The notes under the pieces were generated by a model. It did no database searches and was not told the DNA's origin. It saw only the letters and a list, made by a program, of their open reading frames with translations. Of a DNA stretch of 64,000 nt, positions 10,829-21,989 are shown in pieces. Made by a program: the position numbers and the translations under genes. Position 1 is the first letter of the stretch, and every line of letters begins with the position of its first letter. The stretch comes from Zantedeschia hybrid cultivar (lineage: Eukaryota; Streptophyta; Magnoliopsida; Alismatales; Araceae), in assembly GCA_030544215.1 (NCBI GenBank), contig JARZZO010000013.1:41427196-41491195 (forward strand). Direction: 5' to 3'.

Positions 10829-13240
10829 ATGTCTCAACGACCTGTAACCCGACGATCCGGACAGAGCGAAGCAGAGACATGGGAAGCCTCAGCGCAGTTG
10901 CTGCCCTCCGAAGGCGCCCCATCTGCTCCACCGAGCGCGGCTCTGCCGGTCATACCGGAGTCCCTCGCTGCAGAAGACCGGGTAGGAGTGCTCCAGCAAC
11001 AGATGGCGACACTAGCCGCTGCCGTCACCTGCCTCGCACCTCTTCAGGAGATGGTGTCCGCTACCGCCCAGCGCATGGGATTGCTGGGCTAGCTTCCTCA
11101 GCAAGCACCGCTCCCTCCACTCTACCCGGTCCAAGATACAAGGTTCCGGCCAGCGCCCTCACCGGGTTCCCCCGACGAAACCGCTACGGCGCGCAGCGAG
11201 CCCTCGGCGCTACCTGCCCGAGCCCCTCGCGCCGACCGCATAACGGAGCAAGGCTATGCTTCGTCCGAGTTCCGCCCGGCCAGAACCGGAGGACAATCAG
11301 TCGCCACCTCAACCGCCCCGGACCTGGACCGGCGGCTGACGGCGATGCAGAAGGAAATGCAGCAGATGGTGTCTCGGCCATACGAGGCGCCTCTTGCTAG
11401 TAACATCTTGGAGCAAACCCCGTTCACGCCAAAGCTCCTGGCTACCGAGGTACCTCCCAATTTCAAGCTGCCGAAGGGCCCTCTCTACGACGGAATGACA
11501 GATCCGGTCTGTCATTTCTAGAGATTCAACACATACCTCTCGGTCCGAGGGGTCGCTGAGGCAGTCCGCTGCCATCTTTTCCCCCTCACCCTTGAGAAGA
11601 CTGCCCTAACTTGGTTCGAGACACTGGCCCCCAACTCCATTCACTCCCTAGTCCAGATGGGCCAGCTGTTCATCGACCAGTTCTATGACGCCACCCGGCA
11701 GTGTAAAACTTCCGCCAGCCTACTAGCCATCCGGCAAGGCCCCATCGAAACTCTCTAAGAGTACTTTACCAAGTTTCGGACCGAGGCCGCCCAAATCCTG
11801 AACCTTGATAGCTCGATTGCGGTCTCGGCCGTGATCAGCGGGTGTCGGGACGAAGGGCTCCTCGGTTCCATCGGGAAGTGCCATCCCCCTACCTTCCAGG
11901 ACCTCGTAGCCCGGGCCCACAAGTATATCAACCGGGAGGCCCTGATGATGTTCAAAGGCAAAGGCGCAGCCGAAACAGCCTCGGCACCTGCCCCCCAGGT
12001 GGTCCGCCCTCGACCCGAAGATCAAGATCCCTCCCGGACAAGATATCGCAAGGAGTGGGACCGAGAAAGGCGACGGGATCCGCAGCCGCGGTACCTACCG
12101 CTACCCGCTCCCCCTTCCCGAATGCTCATGGAGGTGAAGGGCATGATCCTGCGGCCAGAGCGCATCAAGACGGATCTTCGCCGAGGGGACCCCGGCAAAT
12201 ACTGCGAGTATCATCGGGAGATCGGCCATACGACTGACGAGTGCCGACACCTTCGGGAGGAAATCAACCGTCTCATCAGGGAAGGCAGACTGCCGCAGCT
12301 TCGGCGAGAGCAGCCCCAGCAGCAGCGGAACCAAGACGTCCCTGAGACGGCCAGGCAGCAGCAGCCCCCGGAAAAAGAAGCTGCTCCTCCGCCAAAGATC
12401 ACCTCGGCCCCGGTGGAAGCATCTCATCAAAGACCCAGCTCTGGGTCCATCATGATGATATCCGGAGGGCCGGGAGAAGGATCAAGGCCCCGACAGCACA
12501 GCTCTGCCACTATAGCGACGGTCGACCTCGAGCCGAAGCGGCCTCGCCAAGAAGATATTACCTTCGGCTCAGAGAACTTGATTGATATTCAGGTCCCTCA
12601 CGATGACGCCCTCGTCATAAACGCTGTAATAAACAGTTACGATGTACATCGTATTTTTGTTGATAATGGAAGTGCCCCAAACATCTTGTTTTACGATTGC
12701 TTTGTAAAAATGGGATTGAGTGAGGTTGATATGAAGCCTCACCGGAGGCCCCTCTTCGGCTTTAACGGTTCGCCATGCCGAGTAGAGGGCATTGTCCGAC
12801 TCACCGTAACCATAGGCTCCGCCCCTCGGCAATTAACCGTGGAAACGGATTTTGCCGTTGTAAAAATCGACTCAGCTTACAATGCTATCTTCGGCCGAAG
12901 GCTAATCGGCGGGGTCGGAGCTGTGCCTTCGTCTTTCCATCAAAAGCTAAACTTCCATACTAGCCACGGAATAGGCGAGGCCAGGGGAAATCAAGAAGCA
13001 GCTCGACAATGCTACATGATTTCGGTCAAAGGGAAAGCTGCAGCCGAGTCCCTGGCGATTGAATCATCAGCCGAGGCATCCCCGGGAGAAGAACTCGTCG
13101 CCATCCCAGTCCCGGGAGGCGAGGGACGAGCCCTGATGATAGGCTCCGGCCTGGAGAAAACCGAAGCGGAGAAGCTCACCGAGTTCTTAAAAAAGAATCT
13201 CGACGTCTTCGCCTGGTCTCCGACAGACATGCCCAGTGTC
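10829..13240 (+). pseudogene. Outer gypsy gag-protease with in-frame stops
   Basis: One frame runs from ATG 10829 to the insertion of element A. It contains three stops: TAG at 11090-11092, TAG at 11519-11521 and TAA at 11756-11758. The region after the second stop shows the retrotransposon gag core (TLEKTALTWFETLAPNSI, QLFIDQFYDATRQ). The 11831-13240 part has a CCHC-like knuckle (CEYHREIGHTTDEC) and the aspartic protease (FVDNGSAPNILFYD, catalytic Asp at residue 278 of that open stretch, with D-N-G in place of D-S/T-G; then YNAIFGR). The frame then enters the start of pol (FLKKNLDVFAWSPTDMPSVDP), where element A interrupts it. Gag would form particles and the protease would process the polyprotein; this copy cannot. 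Confidence 0.85.
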
Positions 13241-13245
13241 GACCC
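13241..13245 (+). repeat. Target-site duplication of element A, left copy
   Basis: GACCC here and at 18286-18290 flank element A. Pol coding resumes at the right copy with the codons that are interrupted at the left copy, which shows where insertion happened. Confidence 0.9.
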
Positions 13246-14576
13246 TGTAGACACGCTAATTTTGACGTCATTTTGAGTAAATTTCATATCATATAATAAT
13301 GCCTCATAATGGTTTGATAATTAATCAATGATTAATTTTTATTAATCTTTTTAAGTGTCGGTTTTAACAGACATGTTTAAGTTAATCAATTGAATTGATT
13401 TTAGCTCAAATTTCAGTTAAAATATTCAGAAATTCTAAACGGCGTCGACTCATGTGGACGTCATTTAGAGTTTATTCCTATTTTAGCGTTTAAATTTGAA
13501 TTTTAATTAATTGGTTTATTGACTAAAAGGCGTCTGTTAAGGTCGACGCGATTTAGGTTTCCTAAGCTGTTTTAACTTCTCTTCCGGATGTTTATCCTTA
13601 TCTTAATTAGAGTAAAAGACGTCTACACAAGTGGACGCGTTTTAGCTAATAAAGATAAAGATAAGTTTTCCTGGATATTTATCCTTATCTTAATTAATCT
13701 GAAAGGCGTCAGCCAAGGTGGACGCGTTTTAGATAATTACAGATAAAGATGAATTAATCAGTGATTATCTGTCGATTAAGGTAGATAAATCCTAGATTTT
13801 TCTATGTTAATCGCGAACGCAGAAAATGCCTATAAATACCTTGCCTATCAAGGAGTTAAAAAAAAAAAAAAAAAGAGAGAGAGAATTATTGAGCCACAGC
13901 GTTATAGCAATTTGGAGATCGAAGCAACCACGCCGGAGCGCTGCCATTTCCAGAAGACGGCATCCTTCTTCCAGATCTTCATCCTTCAAAGCTTCAACTA
14001 ACTGGACTGGGCATAAGTTTTTCATATTAGAATTTCATTTTCATTCATTAGTTTCATTCTCTCATACTCACTGCATGCAACACACACCACATCATTAATT
14101 TTTTCAAAACCATCTGTTCTAAAGGGGTTTCAAAGTCATTTAAAACAAGTGAGTTGCTGTTTAAACATGTTTCTAATCATAGTTAGCTTTGATATTATTT
14201 CCATTTAGATTCTCATCACTATTTCTTCTTTATTTTTCTGTCTCTCTGTCTGCTGCATCCAACAACTGAATAACAAGAAATCAAAAAGAGGGAAATCAAG
14301 CAAAAGCCAGGAGAACTTCTGGACGATCCTCAACATACAACAGCAAGAACAAAAGAACAAGAAGAGGCTCTCTTTCTTCAGCCGGCTGAAGGAGGGGAAC
14401 CAAGGATTCATTCTTCCGCGTTTGAACAGGTAAGCGATCAAACTTCTTTTGAAGCTTTTTAGTTAAAAGTTTCTGGCGATCACAGCACCTTAGTTGCATT
14501 TTTTTTAATAGGTTAATTTACCCTAAACAACATAGTTTTTCACATTAATCACACGAGCAAATTTTCAGCACCCACA
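13246..14576 (+). repeat. Element A 5' LTR (1331 bp)
   Basis: It runs from TGTAGACACGC to GCACCCACA. TATAAATA is at 13831-13838, followed by a poly-A/GA run. Four GCGTC/GACGC hairpin units lie near 13440, 13528, 13616 and 13703. CAG|GTAAGC near 14427 and TTTTCAG near 14563-14569 look like a splice donor and acceptor inside U5. Confidence 0.88.
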
Positions 14577-16962
14577 AATTTTCAACAGTTCTGACAGGAC
14601 ACGTTTGATTCGTGAGTAACAAGAGATGACAAGTCCTAAAGGATATCGAAAGCTTGACCACAAGTGTAAAGTCCAAATCATTCATTTTTTGAAGCAAAAT
14701 TCTGTTTTAAATTCGGCCCATGATGTCGGAACGAGGCTTAGAATAGACTACCAAGAATACCCGCCATCTTAGTAGGAGGCCGTCATAAAAAAATGGGGGA
14801 GATCCGTCCCGAAGAAAAAGAAAGAAAAAAAAAGAATAGCGAAAAGAAAAAGCAAGGCAAAAGCCAAATGTCAATCAAAAAGGCCATTACATTACAAACG
14901 TTACATCAAGGCCATGAAATGAAATAAAAGGGAACGCAAGGTCGATAAATACCCCGGAAAGAAAATGACCGAACCCCAACGGATATTAGGGTAGAAAAGG
15001 GACATCTTTTTAAGTCTCCGGAACCTTCTCATGGGCTTTCTAAACTTATTCTTCTTTTCTTTCTAAAGAGATGTACTTCAAACTTAAGGAATTGCTTACA
15101 TTGACTAAGGGTCAAATCATCAAATGGGATCACGAATGGAAACACAAATTCAAACACGATGGGTTTAACTTAAGTTGTTGAAGAACAATTTGGAAATTAA
15201 GTTAATAAATGAATATGATCTTTTGATCTGAGTACCATGCTAATCTTTAAGTCAAAAAAAAAAAACCAAAGAAAATACATATACATCAAAAAATCAAAAA
15301 AAAAAAATACATACATCAAAAATAAAATAAAAATACATATACATCAAAAAAAAAAAAAAAAATACATACATCAAAAATAAAATAAAAATACATATACATC
15401 AAAATTCAAAAAAATACATAAGTCAAAAAAAAAAAAATTCAAAAAAAATACATATATCAAAATCCAAATATACATATGTCTCAAAATTCAAAAAAAAAAT
15501 ACATATGTTAAAATTCAAAAAAAAAGCATATATTTCAAAACCACAAACAAAAATGAATATTTCAAAACAACAAAAAATATTTCAATTAGCATCTGCTTGT
15601 TGCATTTGATGTGTTTCATTCCTTTTATTTTCAGTGAGCATCTGTCTGCTTGTATGTTGCATTTTTACTTAAGTTCGATTATTCTTATTATCTTTGTTAA
15701 TAAAGGCTATGCCCTTTGACCCTTCTATCAAGGATAGGATCAAGTAGTCGGTTACTTAACCAGGCAAGGGGCTAAGCCTAAACAGATACTTAACATGTTT
15801 GTTTAAGTTGTATACAGGACACAAAGACAGGCAGAAACATGTTTCTGTGAGTGAAAGGCGTCGAGAATCACTGACGCGTTTAAACGTTAAATGGCGTCTG
15901 CGAGATCTGACGCGTTTCAGCCCTTTCTGTGATTTATTCGAAATTCTGTGATTTTTGATGCTTAAACATTGTTTGGAATTATTAACAATTTTGGTTGCAG
16001 GAAATTCAAAGAAAACCTGAGTAAAGCTGGAAATGTCAAGAAGATCCCAGTGTGGGAGTTCAAGAAGTCCTGACCGTGGCTAAAAAGACGGTTATTTCTA
16101 CCCTTGTATTATTTCATGTAATTATTTTCCATCAGCATTACTATATGATTAAATATTTATTAGAGTATATCAAGAACCTTGTAATTTTGATGAAACTGGA
16201 ATTTGAGTTCCCCTACAACAAAAACGGTGATAATTCCAGAGGATTCTTAATCGTACGGATAGGCCGTTGGGTTGTTAATTAGTGAGGACGATGGTTCCAC
16301 TTTTGTGAAACGGTGCGTGGATAAACGAGCTTCGGCTTAGCACTGGATTACAAGAATTGGTATCTTGACTCATTAATGACAATTTAACAATATTATCCTT
16401 GATTAATTTATATTTTATTTAACTTTATATTTTTTCTTTTAGCCCAGCATGCATCATGTAGGACTTTGAAATCATTGTGATAAGGATTAATTATTGATTA
16501 AGTTTCAGACCATTAAATCAAACAATTTAAACATGATATGAAATATTCTATTCCTAATTGAGTATCTTGATTGTCTTTGAGGTTCGCTTGAAGATATCAT
16601 TGGAATTCTATCATTTTTTGGATTCTTTATCCAATATTTCTTGTTTCCATTTTAAGATCCATCATGGCTGCAGCACGTCCACATTGGCTGGCAAACGCTC
16701 CCCATGATGAAACCTACAGTGTCTATGACCTGGGGTACTTCCCACTCCGAGGAGGTTGATCGACTTTATTTTATTTCCTTGTCTACCTCATCCAGACAGG
16801 ATTAATTCCATTGATTTCTTTGAACTATCTTCATTGATGATTTTGAGAAAAATTCCAATCATGTGATGTTAAGAGCGTGTCTCATCACACCTTGGCATCA
16901 CCTTTTCAGTACATTCCATTACATTTCACTCCCTTGCAAAGACAATGCCAAGGTGAGGCAGT
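14577..16962 (+). other. Element A interior, non-coding
   Basis: It holds no gag or pol. From about 14600 it parallels the 3' non-coding region of B: the GATTCGTGAGTAACAAGAG start, a block with GAACCCCAACGGATATTAGGG, an A-rich low-complexity stretch with repeated ATACATAT and CAAAA (about 15250-15560), and the 31-codon ORF. Two extra GCGTC/GACGC hairpin units at 15851-15920 are found here but not at the matching place in B; they resemble those in B's leader. Confidence 0.8.
16664..16759 (+). CDS. Conserved 31-codon ORF in element A
   Basis: The ORF starts MAAARPHWLANAPHD and ends YFPLRGG before TGA. It is identical at every base to the copy in element B (33358-33453), although the 80-90 bp on each side carry several differences. 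The upstream flank ends TTTTAAGATCCATC in both, which could be a splice acceptor region. The function is unknown and I do not recognise the peptide. It could also be a conserved RNA signal that merely looks open. Confidence 0.4.
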   Translation: MAAARPHWLANAPHDETYSVYDLGYFPLRGG

Positions 16963-18285
16963 TGTAGACACGCTAATTTTGACATCATTTTGAGTAAATT
17001 TCATATCATATAATAATGCCTCATAATGGTCTGATATTTAATCAATGATTAATTTTTATTGATATTTTTGAGTGTCGGGTCGAACAGACATGTTTAAGTT
17101 AATCAATTAAATTGATTTTAACTCAAATTTCAGTTAAAATATGAAGAATCCTAAAAGGCGTCGACCCATGTAGACGTTATTTAGAGTTTATTCGTATTTT
17201 AGCGTTTAAATTTGAATTTTAATTAATTGATTTATTAACTGAAAGGCGTCTGTGAAGGTCGACGCGTTTTAGGTTTTCTAAGCTATTTTAACTTCTCTTC
17301 CGGATGTTTATCCTTATCTTAATTAGGGTAAAAGACGTCTACACAAGTGGACGCGTTTTAGCTAATAAAGATAAAGATAAGTTTTCCCGGATATTTATCC
17401 TTATCTTAATTAATCTGAAAGGCGTCAGCCAAGGTGGACGCGTTTTAGATAATTACAGATAAAGATGAATTAATCAGTGATTATCTGTCGATTAAGGTAG
17501 ATAAATCCTAGATTTTTCTATGTTAATCGCGAACGCAGAAAATGCCTATAAATACCTTGCCTATCAAGGAGTTAAAAAAAAAAAAAGAGAGAGAGAATTA
17601 TTGAGCCACAGCGTTATAGCGATTTGAAGATCGGAGTAACCACGCCGGAGCGCTGCCACCAGAAGTCGGCATCCTTCTTCAAGATCTTCATCTCTTCAAA
17701 GCTTCAACTAACTGGACTGGGCATAAGTTTTTCATATTAGAATTTCATTTTCATTCATTAGTTTCATTCTCTCATACTCACTGCATGCAACACACACCAC
17801 GTCATTAATTTTCCAAAACCCATCTGTTCTAAAGGGGTTTCAAAGCCATCTAAACAAGTGAGTTGCTGTTTATACATGTTTATAATCATGGTTAGCTTTG
17901 ATATTATTTCTATTTAGATTCTCATCAATATTTCTCCTTTATTTTTCTGTCTCTCTGTCTCTGCTGTATCCAACAACTGAATAACAAGAAATCAAAAAGA
18001 GGGAAATCAAGCACGAAGCCAGGAGAACTTCTGGACGATCCTCAACATTCAACAGCAAGAACGAAAAAACAAAGAGGCTCTCTTTCTTCAGCCGGCTGAA
18101 GGAGGGGAACCAATGATTCATTCTTCCGCGTTTAAACAGGTAAGCGATCAAAACTCTTTTGAAGCTTTTTAGTTAAAAGTTTCTGGCGATCACAGCACCT
18201 TAGTTGCATTTTTTTAATAGGTTAATTTACCCTAAACAACATAGTTTTTCACATTAATCACACGAGCAAATTTTCAGCACCTACA
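16963..18285 (+). repeat. Element A 3' LTR (1323 bp)
   Basis: It runs from TGTAGACACGC to GCACCTACA and is followed directly by the GACCC duplication. TATAAATA is at 17547-17554. More than 25 differences from the 5' LTR are visible in the first 900 bp. Confidence 0.88.
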
Positions 18286-19590
18286 GACCCGAAAGTAGCA
18301 GAACACCGGCTACACACTGATCATAACCAGCCCCCGGTCAAGCAGAAGCGGCGTACCTTCAATCAAGAAAGGAGAGGCGCCATCCAAGCCGAAGTTCGGA
18401 AGGGGCTGGACGCCGGGCACCTCCGAGAGGTGCATCACCCGGACTGGATCGCCAACGTAGTGATGGTGCCGAAGAAGGATGGCAAGTGGCGAATGTGCGT
18501 GGACTTCACCAACCTTAACAGAGCCTGTTCGATGGATAGCTTCCCGCTACCTCAGATAGATCAGGTGGTGGACGCAACTTCCGGCCACGAGCTCCTGAGC
18601 TTCCTCGACGCCTATTCAGGCTATCACCAGATCCGAATGCATCCGGATGATGAAAGCAAAACCAGCTTCACGACCGATCTTGGTTTGTATTGCTATACCC
18701 GGATGCCCTTCGGCCTGAAGAACGTTGGCGCGACATATCAGCGCCTCGTCAATAAAGTGTTCGTCCCGCAGCTCGGCCGCAACATGGAGGTCTACATCGA
18801 CGATATGCTGGTCAAGAGCCGCGTCGCTAAAGACCACTTGGCCGACTTAGCCGAGACGTTCTCCGCCCTGCGGCGATACAAAATGAAGCTGAACCTGACC
18901 AAGTGCGCCTTCGGGGTAGCCTCCGGGAAGTTCCTCGGCTACATGGTCACTCACCGAGGGGTAGAAGCTAACCCCGAGAAGGTTTCGGCCATCATACAGA
19001 TGCGCCCTCCGGCTAACCTCCGAGAGGTACAGAAGCTAAACGGAAGGATCGCAGCCCTGAGCCGCTTCATGTCAAGAGCGGCGGATTACTGCTTCCCCTT
19101 CTTCAAGCTGCTGAAGAAGGCCAATAGCTTCGCCTGGACGGATGAGTGCCATGCAGCCTTCGACCAACTGAAGGCCTACCTCTCCAAGGTCCCCATTCTG
19201 TCCAAGCCAGTCCCCGGAGAGCCGATGAGCCTTTACCTCGCGGTATCCGAGACAGCTATCAGCGGCGTCCTCGTCCGGGAACAAGACGGCATTCAGAAGC
19301 CAGTCTACTATACCAGCCGAGCCCTTCAAGGAGCAGAGCTCCGGTATCTCGCTCTAGAAAAGTTGTCTTTGGCCCTCGTCTCATCCGCGAGGAGGCTCCG
19401 GCCTTATTTTCTTGCCCATTCGGTAAAGGTCCTCACCAACCAGCCTCTGAGGCAAGTTCTCTCCCGGCCAGAGGTATCCGGCAGACTGGCGAAATGGGCG
19501 ATCGAACTAGGAGAGTTCGACATCTCCTACGTACCTCGGGTAGCGATAAAAGCCCAGGCCTTAGCTGACTTCATTGCCGAGCTCACTCCG
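18286..19590 (+). pseudogene. Outer gypsy reverse transcriptase and RNase H
   Basis: Pol continues after element A. RT motifs in order are WIANVVMVPKKDGKWRMCVD, LNRACSMDSFPLP, SFLDAYSGYHQIRMH, MPFGLKNVGATYQRLV, the catalytic box VYIDDMLVKS (YIDD form) and FLGYMVTHRGVEANPEK. The degenerate first RNase H of Tat elements follows (LYLAVSETAISGVLVRE, PVYYTSRALQGAELRYLALEK). The frame is open to 19683, but the natural reading leaves it near 19585-19595, where a frameshift separates it from the second RNase H. It would copy the RNA genome; in this copy the polyprotein is broken. Confidence 0.85.
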
Positions 19591-20300
19591 AAGCTTCCTC
19601 GGCATCTCAGCCGGAAGCCGACGTATTCGAAGCCGAGGACACTTCGGCTCGCACACCGGCGGACGAGTGGCAACTTTATGTAGACGGCTCCGCATGCTCC
19701 ACGGGCAGCGGCGCCGGATGGATCCTGGCGTCGCCCAAAGGGGTCGTCATGGATTACGCGCTACGCTTCTCCTTTCCAGCCACCAATAACGCCGCCGAAT
19801 ATGAAGCCCTCATCTCCGGCCTCCAGGCCGCAAGAAAGCTCGGCGTCCGGAACCTAAAGGCTTTTAGCGACTCTCAGCTGATTGCCAGTCATGTTTCCGG
19901 GGAGTACGAAGCTCGGGATGCGATAATGGCATCTTATCTCCAGGTGACTCGTAAGATCCTCGCTCAATTCGATTCCTGTATAATTGTGCGGATCCCGAGA
20001 GCCGAGAATGCCCGAGTTGATGCCCTTTCCTGGCTGGCGTCAACCCAAGACGGGGGAGGAGGCCGAATGATCCTAGTGGAGGAACTCGCCGAACCAAGCC
20101 TCGGTGAGCCTGAGGTCATGCAAGTAACCGAGGACGAAGCCGAGACCTGGATGACTCCCCTTGTCGCTTTCCTCCTCCGAGGAGAAGTCCCGCCCGATCC
20201 AAGGGAAGCGAAGCATGTTCGGCAGCGTTCATCTCACTTCCTTCTTCTGGACGGGCTGCTATATAAGAAGTCTTTCGGCCGACCGTTACTACTGTGCCTC
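19591..20300 (+). pseudogene. Outer gypsy archaeal-type RNase H (aRH) and linker
   Basis: In the third frame the sequence reads DEWQLYVDGSACSTGSGAGW, NNAAEYEALISGLQAA, FSDSQLIASHVSGEYEA and RVDALSWLAS. These carry the four acidic positions of a type I RNase H of the archaeal kind (D, E, D, D), the extra domain typical of the Tat lineage. The linker toward integrase ends at RPLLLCLGP, where another frameshift near 20300 moves the reading to frame 2. It would remove RNA or trim primers next to RT. Confidence 0.8.
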
Positions 20301-20497
20301 GGCCCAACCGAGCCGACTACGCCATGCGAGAGGTGCACGAAGGGGTATGCGGAGCACATGCGGGAGGAAGGGCCCTGGCTCACAAGCTTCTAAGGCAAGG
20401 ATACTGGTGGCCGACGCTCCGAGAGGACGCATTAGCCCTCGTACGTTGCTACGATCAATGCCAGAGGTTCAGCTCCCTCATCCACCAGTCAGCCACC
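20301..20497 (+). pseudogene. Outer gypsy integrase, N-terminal part
   Basis: The reading in frame 2 shows the zinc-binding region of gypsy integrase: REVHEGVCGAHAGGRALAHK, YWWPTL and the region expected to hold the two Cys (CYDQCQRFS). Element B then interrupts it at the CCACC target site (20493-20497). Confidence 0.82.
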
Positions 20498-20682
20498 TGT
20501 AGACATGCTAATTTTGACGTCATTTCGAGTAAATTTCATATCATATAATAATGCCTCATAATGGTTTGATATTTAATCATTGATTAACTTTTATTGATAT
20601 TTTTGAGTGTCGGGTTTGACATACATGTTTAAGTTAATCAATTAAATTGATTTTAGCTCAAATTTCAGTTAAAATATGCAGA

Positions 20683-20880
20683 AATTCTAAAACGTGTCAA
20701 CCTGTGTGGATACGATTCAGAATTCTAAAACGTGTCAACCTGTGTGGACGCGATTCAGAATTCTTTCTAAAACGTGTCAACCTGTGTGGACGCGATTCAG
20801 AATTCTTTCTAAAACGTGTCAACCTGTGTGGACGCGATTCAGAATTCTAAAACGCGTCAACCTGTGTGGACGCGATTTAG
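20683..20880 (+). repeat. Tandem hairpin array in B 5' LTR (5 units of 38-42 bp)
   Basis: Each unit reads CTAAAACGTGTC, a 10-nt AACCTGTGTG spacer, then GACGCGATTCAG, and is joined to the next by AGAATTCT-type palindromes. The two arms of each unit are imperfect inverted repeats. The 3' LTR has only four units (33842-33997), showing recent expansion or contraction. Confidence 0.85.
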
Positions 20881-21242
20881 AGTTTATTCTTATTTTAACG
20901 TTTAAATTTGAATTTTAATCACTTGATTAATTAGCTAAAAGGCGTCTGTGAAGATCGACGCGTTTTAGGTTTCCTAAGCTATTTTAACTTCTCTTCCGGA
21001 TGTTTATCCTTATCTTAATTAGGGTAAAAGACGTCTACCAAGGTGGACGCGTTTTAGCTAATAAAGATAAAGATAAGTTTTCCGGATATTTATCCTTATC
21101 TTAATTTAATCTGAAAGGCGTCAGCCAGGGTGGACGCGTTTTAGATAATTACAGATAAAGATGAATTAATCAGTAATTATCTGTCGATTAAGGTAGATAA
21201 ATCCGAGATTTTTCTATGTTAATCGCGAACGCAGAAAAAGCC

Positions 21243-21250
21243 TATAAATA
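21243..21250 (+). promoter_or_regulatory. TATA box of element B 5' LTR
   Basis: TATAAATA sits in the context GCCTATAAATACCTTG, conserved in all four LTRs of A and B. It would place the start of transcription, and thus the U3/R border, about 30 bp downstream, close to a poly-A/GAGAGA run. Confidence 0.7.
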
Positions 21251-21989
21251 CCTTGCATCTCAAGAGTTAAAAAAAAAAAAAAGAGAGAGAATTATTGAGC
21301 CACAGCGTTATAGTAATTTGAAGATCGGAGCAACCACGTCGGAACGCCGGAGCGCTGCCATTTCCAGAAGTCGGCATCCTTCTTCAAGATCTTCATCCTT
21401 TCAAAGCTTCAACCAACTGGACTGGGCATAAGTTTTTCATATTTGAATTTCATTTTCATTCATTAGTTTCATATCTCTTATTCACTGCATGCAACACACC
21501 CCATCATTAATTCTCCAAAATCCATTTGTTCTAAAGGGGTTTCAAAGTCATTTAAAACAAGTGAGTTGCTGTTTATACATGTTTATAATCATGGTTAGCT
21601 TTGATATTATTTCTATTTAGATTCTCATCAGTATTTCTTCTTTATTTTTCTGTTTTTTCTGTCTCTGCTGCATTCAACAACAACAACAAAGATCAAAAAG
21701 AGGGAAATCAAGCACGAAGCCAGGAGAATTTCTGGACGATCCTCAACATTCAACAGCAAGAACAAAAGAACAAGAAGAGGCTCTCTTTCTTCAGCCGGCT
21801 GAAGGAGGGGAACCAATGATTCTTTCTTCCGCGTTTAAACAGGTAGGCGATCAAACTTCTTTTGAAGCTTTTTAGTTAAAAGTTTCTGGCGATCACTGCA
21901 CCTTAGTTGCATTTTTTTTAATAGGTTAATTTACCCTAAACAACATAGTTTTTCATATAAATCACACGAGCAATTTTTCAGCACCTACT

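Larger units (their letters stand above)
13246..18285 (+). mobile_element. Element A: coding-deleted Tat/Ogre-like LTR retrotransposon
   Basis: Two LTRs of the same family as element B (13246-14576 and 16963-18285) flank a 2.4-kb interior that matches only the 3' non-coding region of B (about 31545-33656). The gag, pol and primer-binding site are all absent. The GACCC duplications show a normal integration. The LTRs differ by several percent, so it is clearly older than B. Because no PBS is present, the deletion most simply happened after insertion or during the last reverse transcription. Confidence 0.88.
20498..21989 (+). repeat. Element B 5' LTR (1492 bp)
   Basis: It runs from TGTAGACATGC to GCACCTACT. 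It contains five tandem hairpin units (20683-20880), three more separate GCGTC/GACGC units (20935-20968, 21025-21058, 21111-21144) and TATAAATA at 21243-21250. It differs from the 3' LTR by one extra 42-bp unit and roughly four to six substitutions by eye. The terminal ACT instead of ACA is shared by both B LTRs. Confidence 0.92.

Noticed and set aside
11723..12430. Minus-strand ORFs across the outer gag-protease
   Set aside because: Shadows of the GC-rich gag-protease frame.
20647..20918. Repetitive ORFs with STCVDTIQNSKTCQPVW-type repeats
   Set aside because: They arise from the 38-42-bp LTR hairpin array and differ between the two LTRs of the same element.
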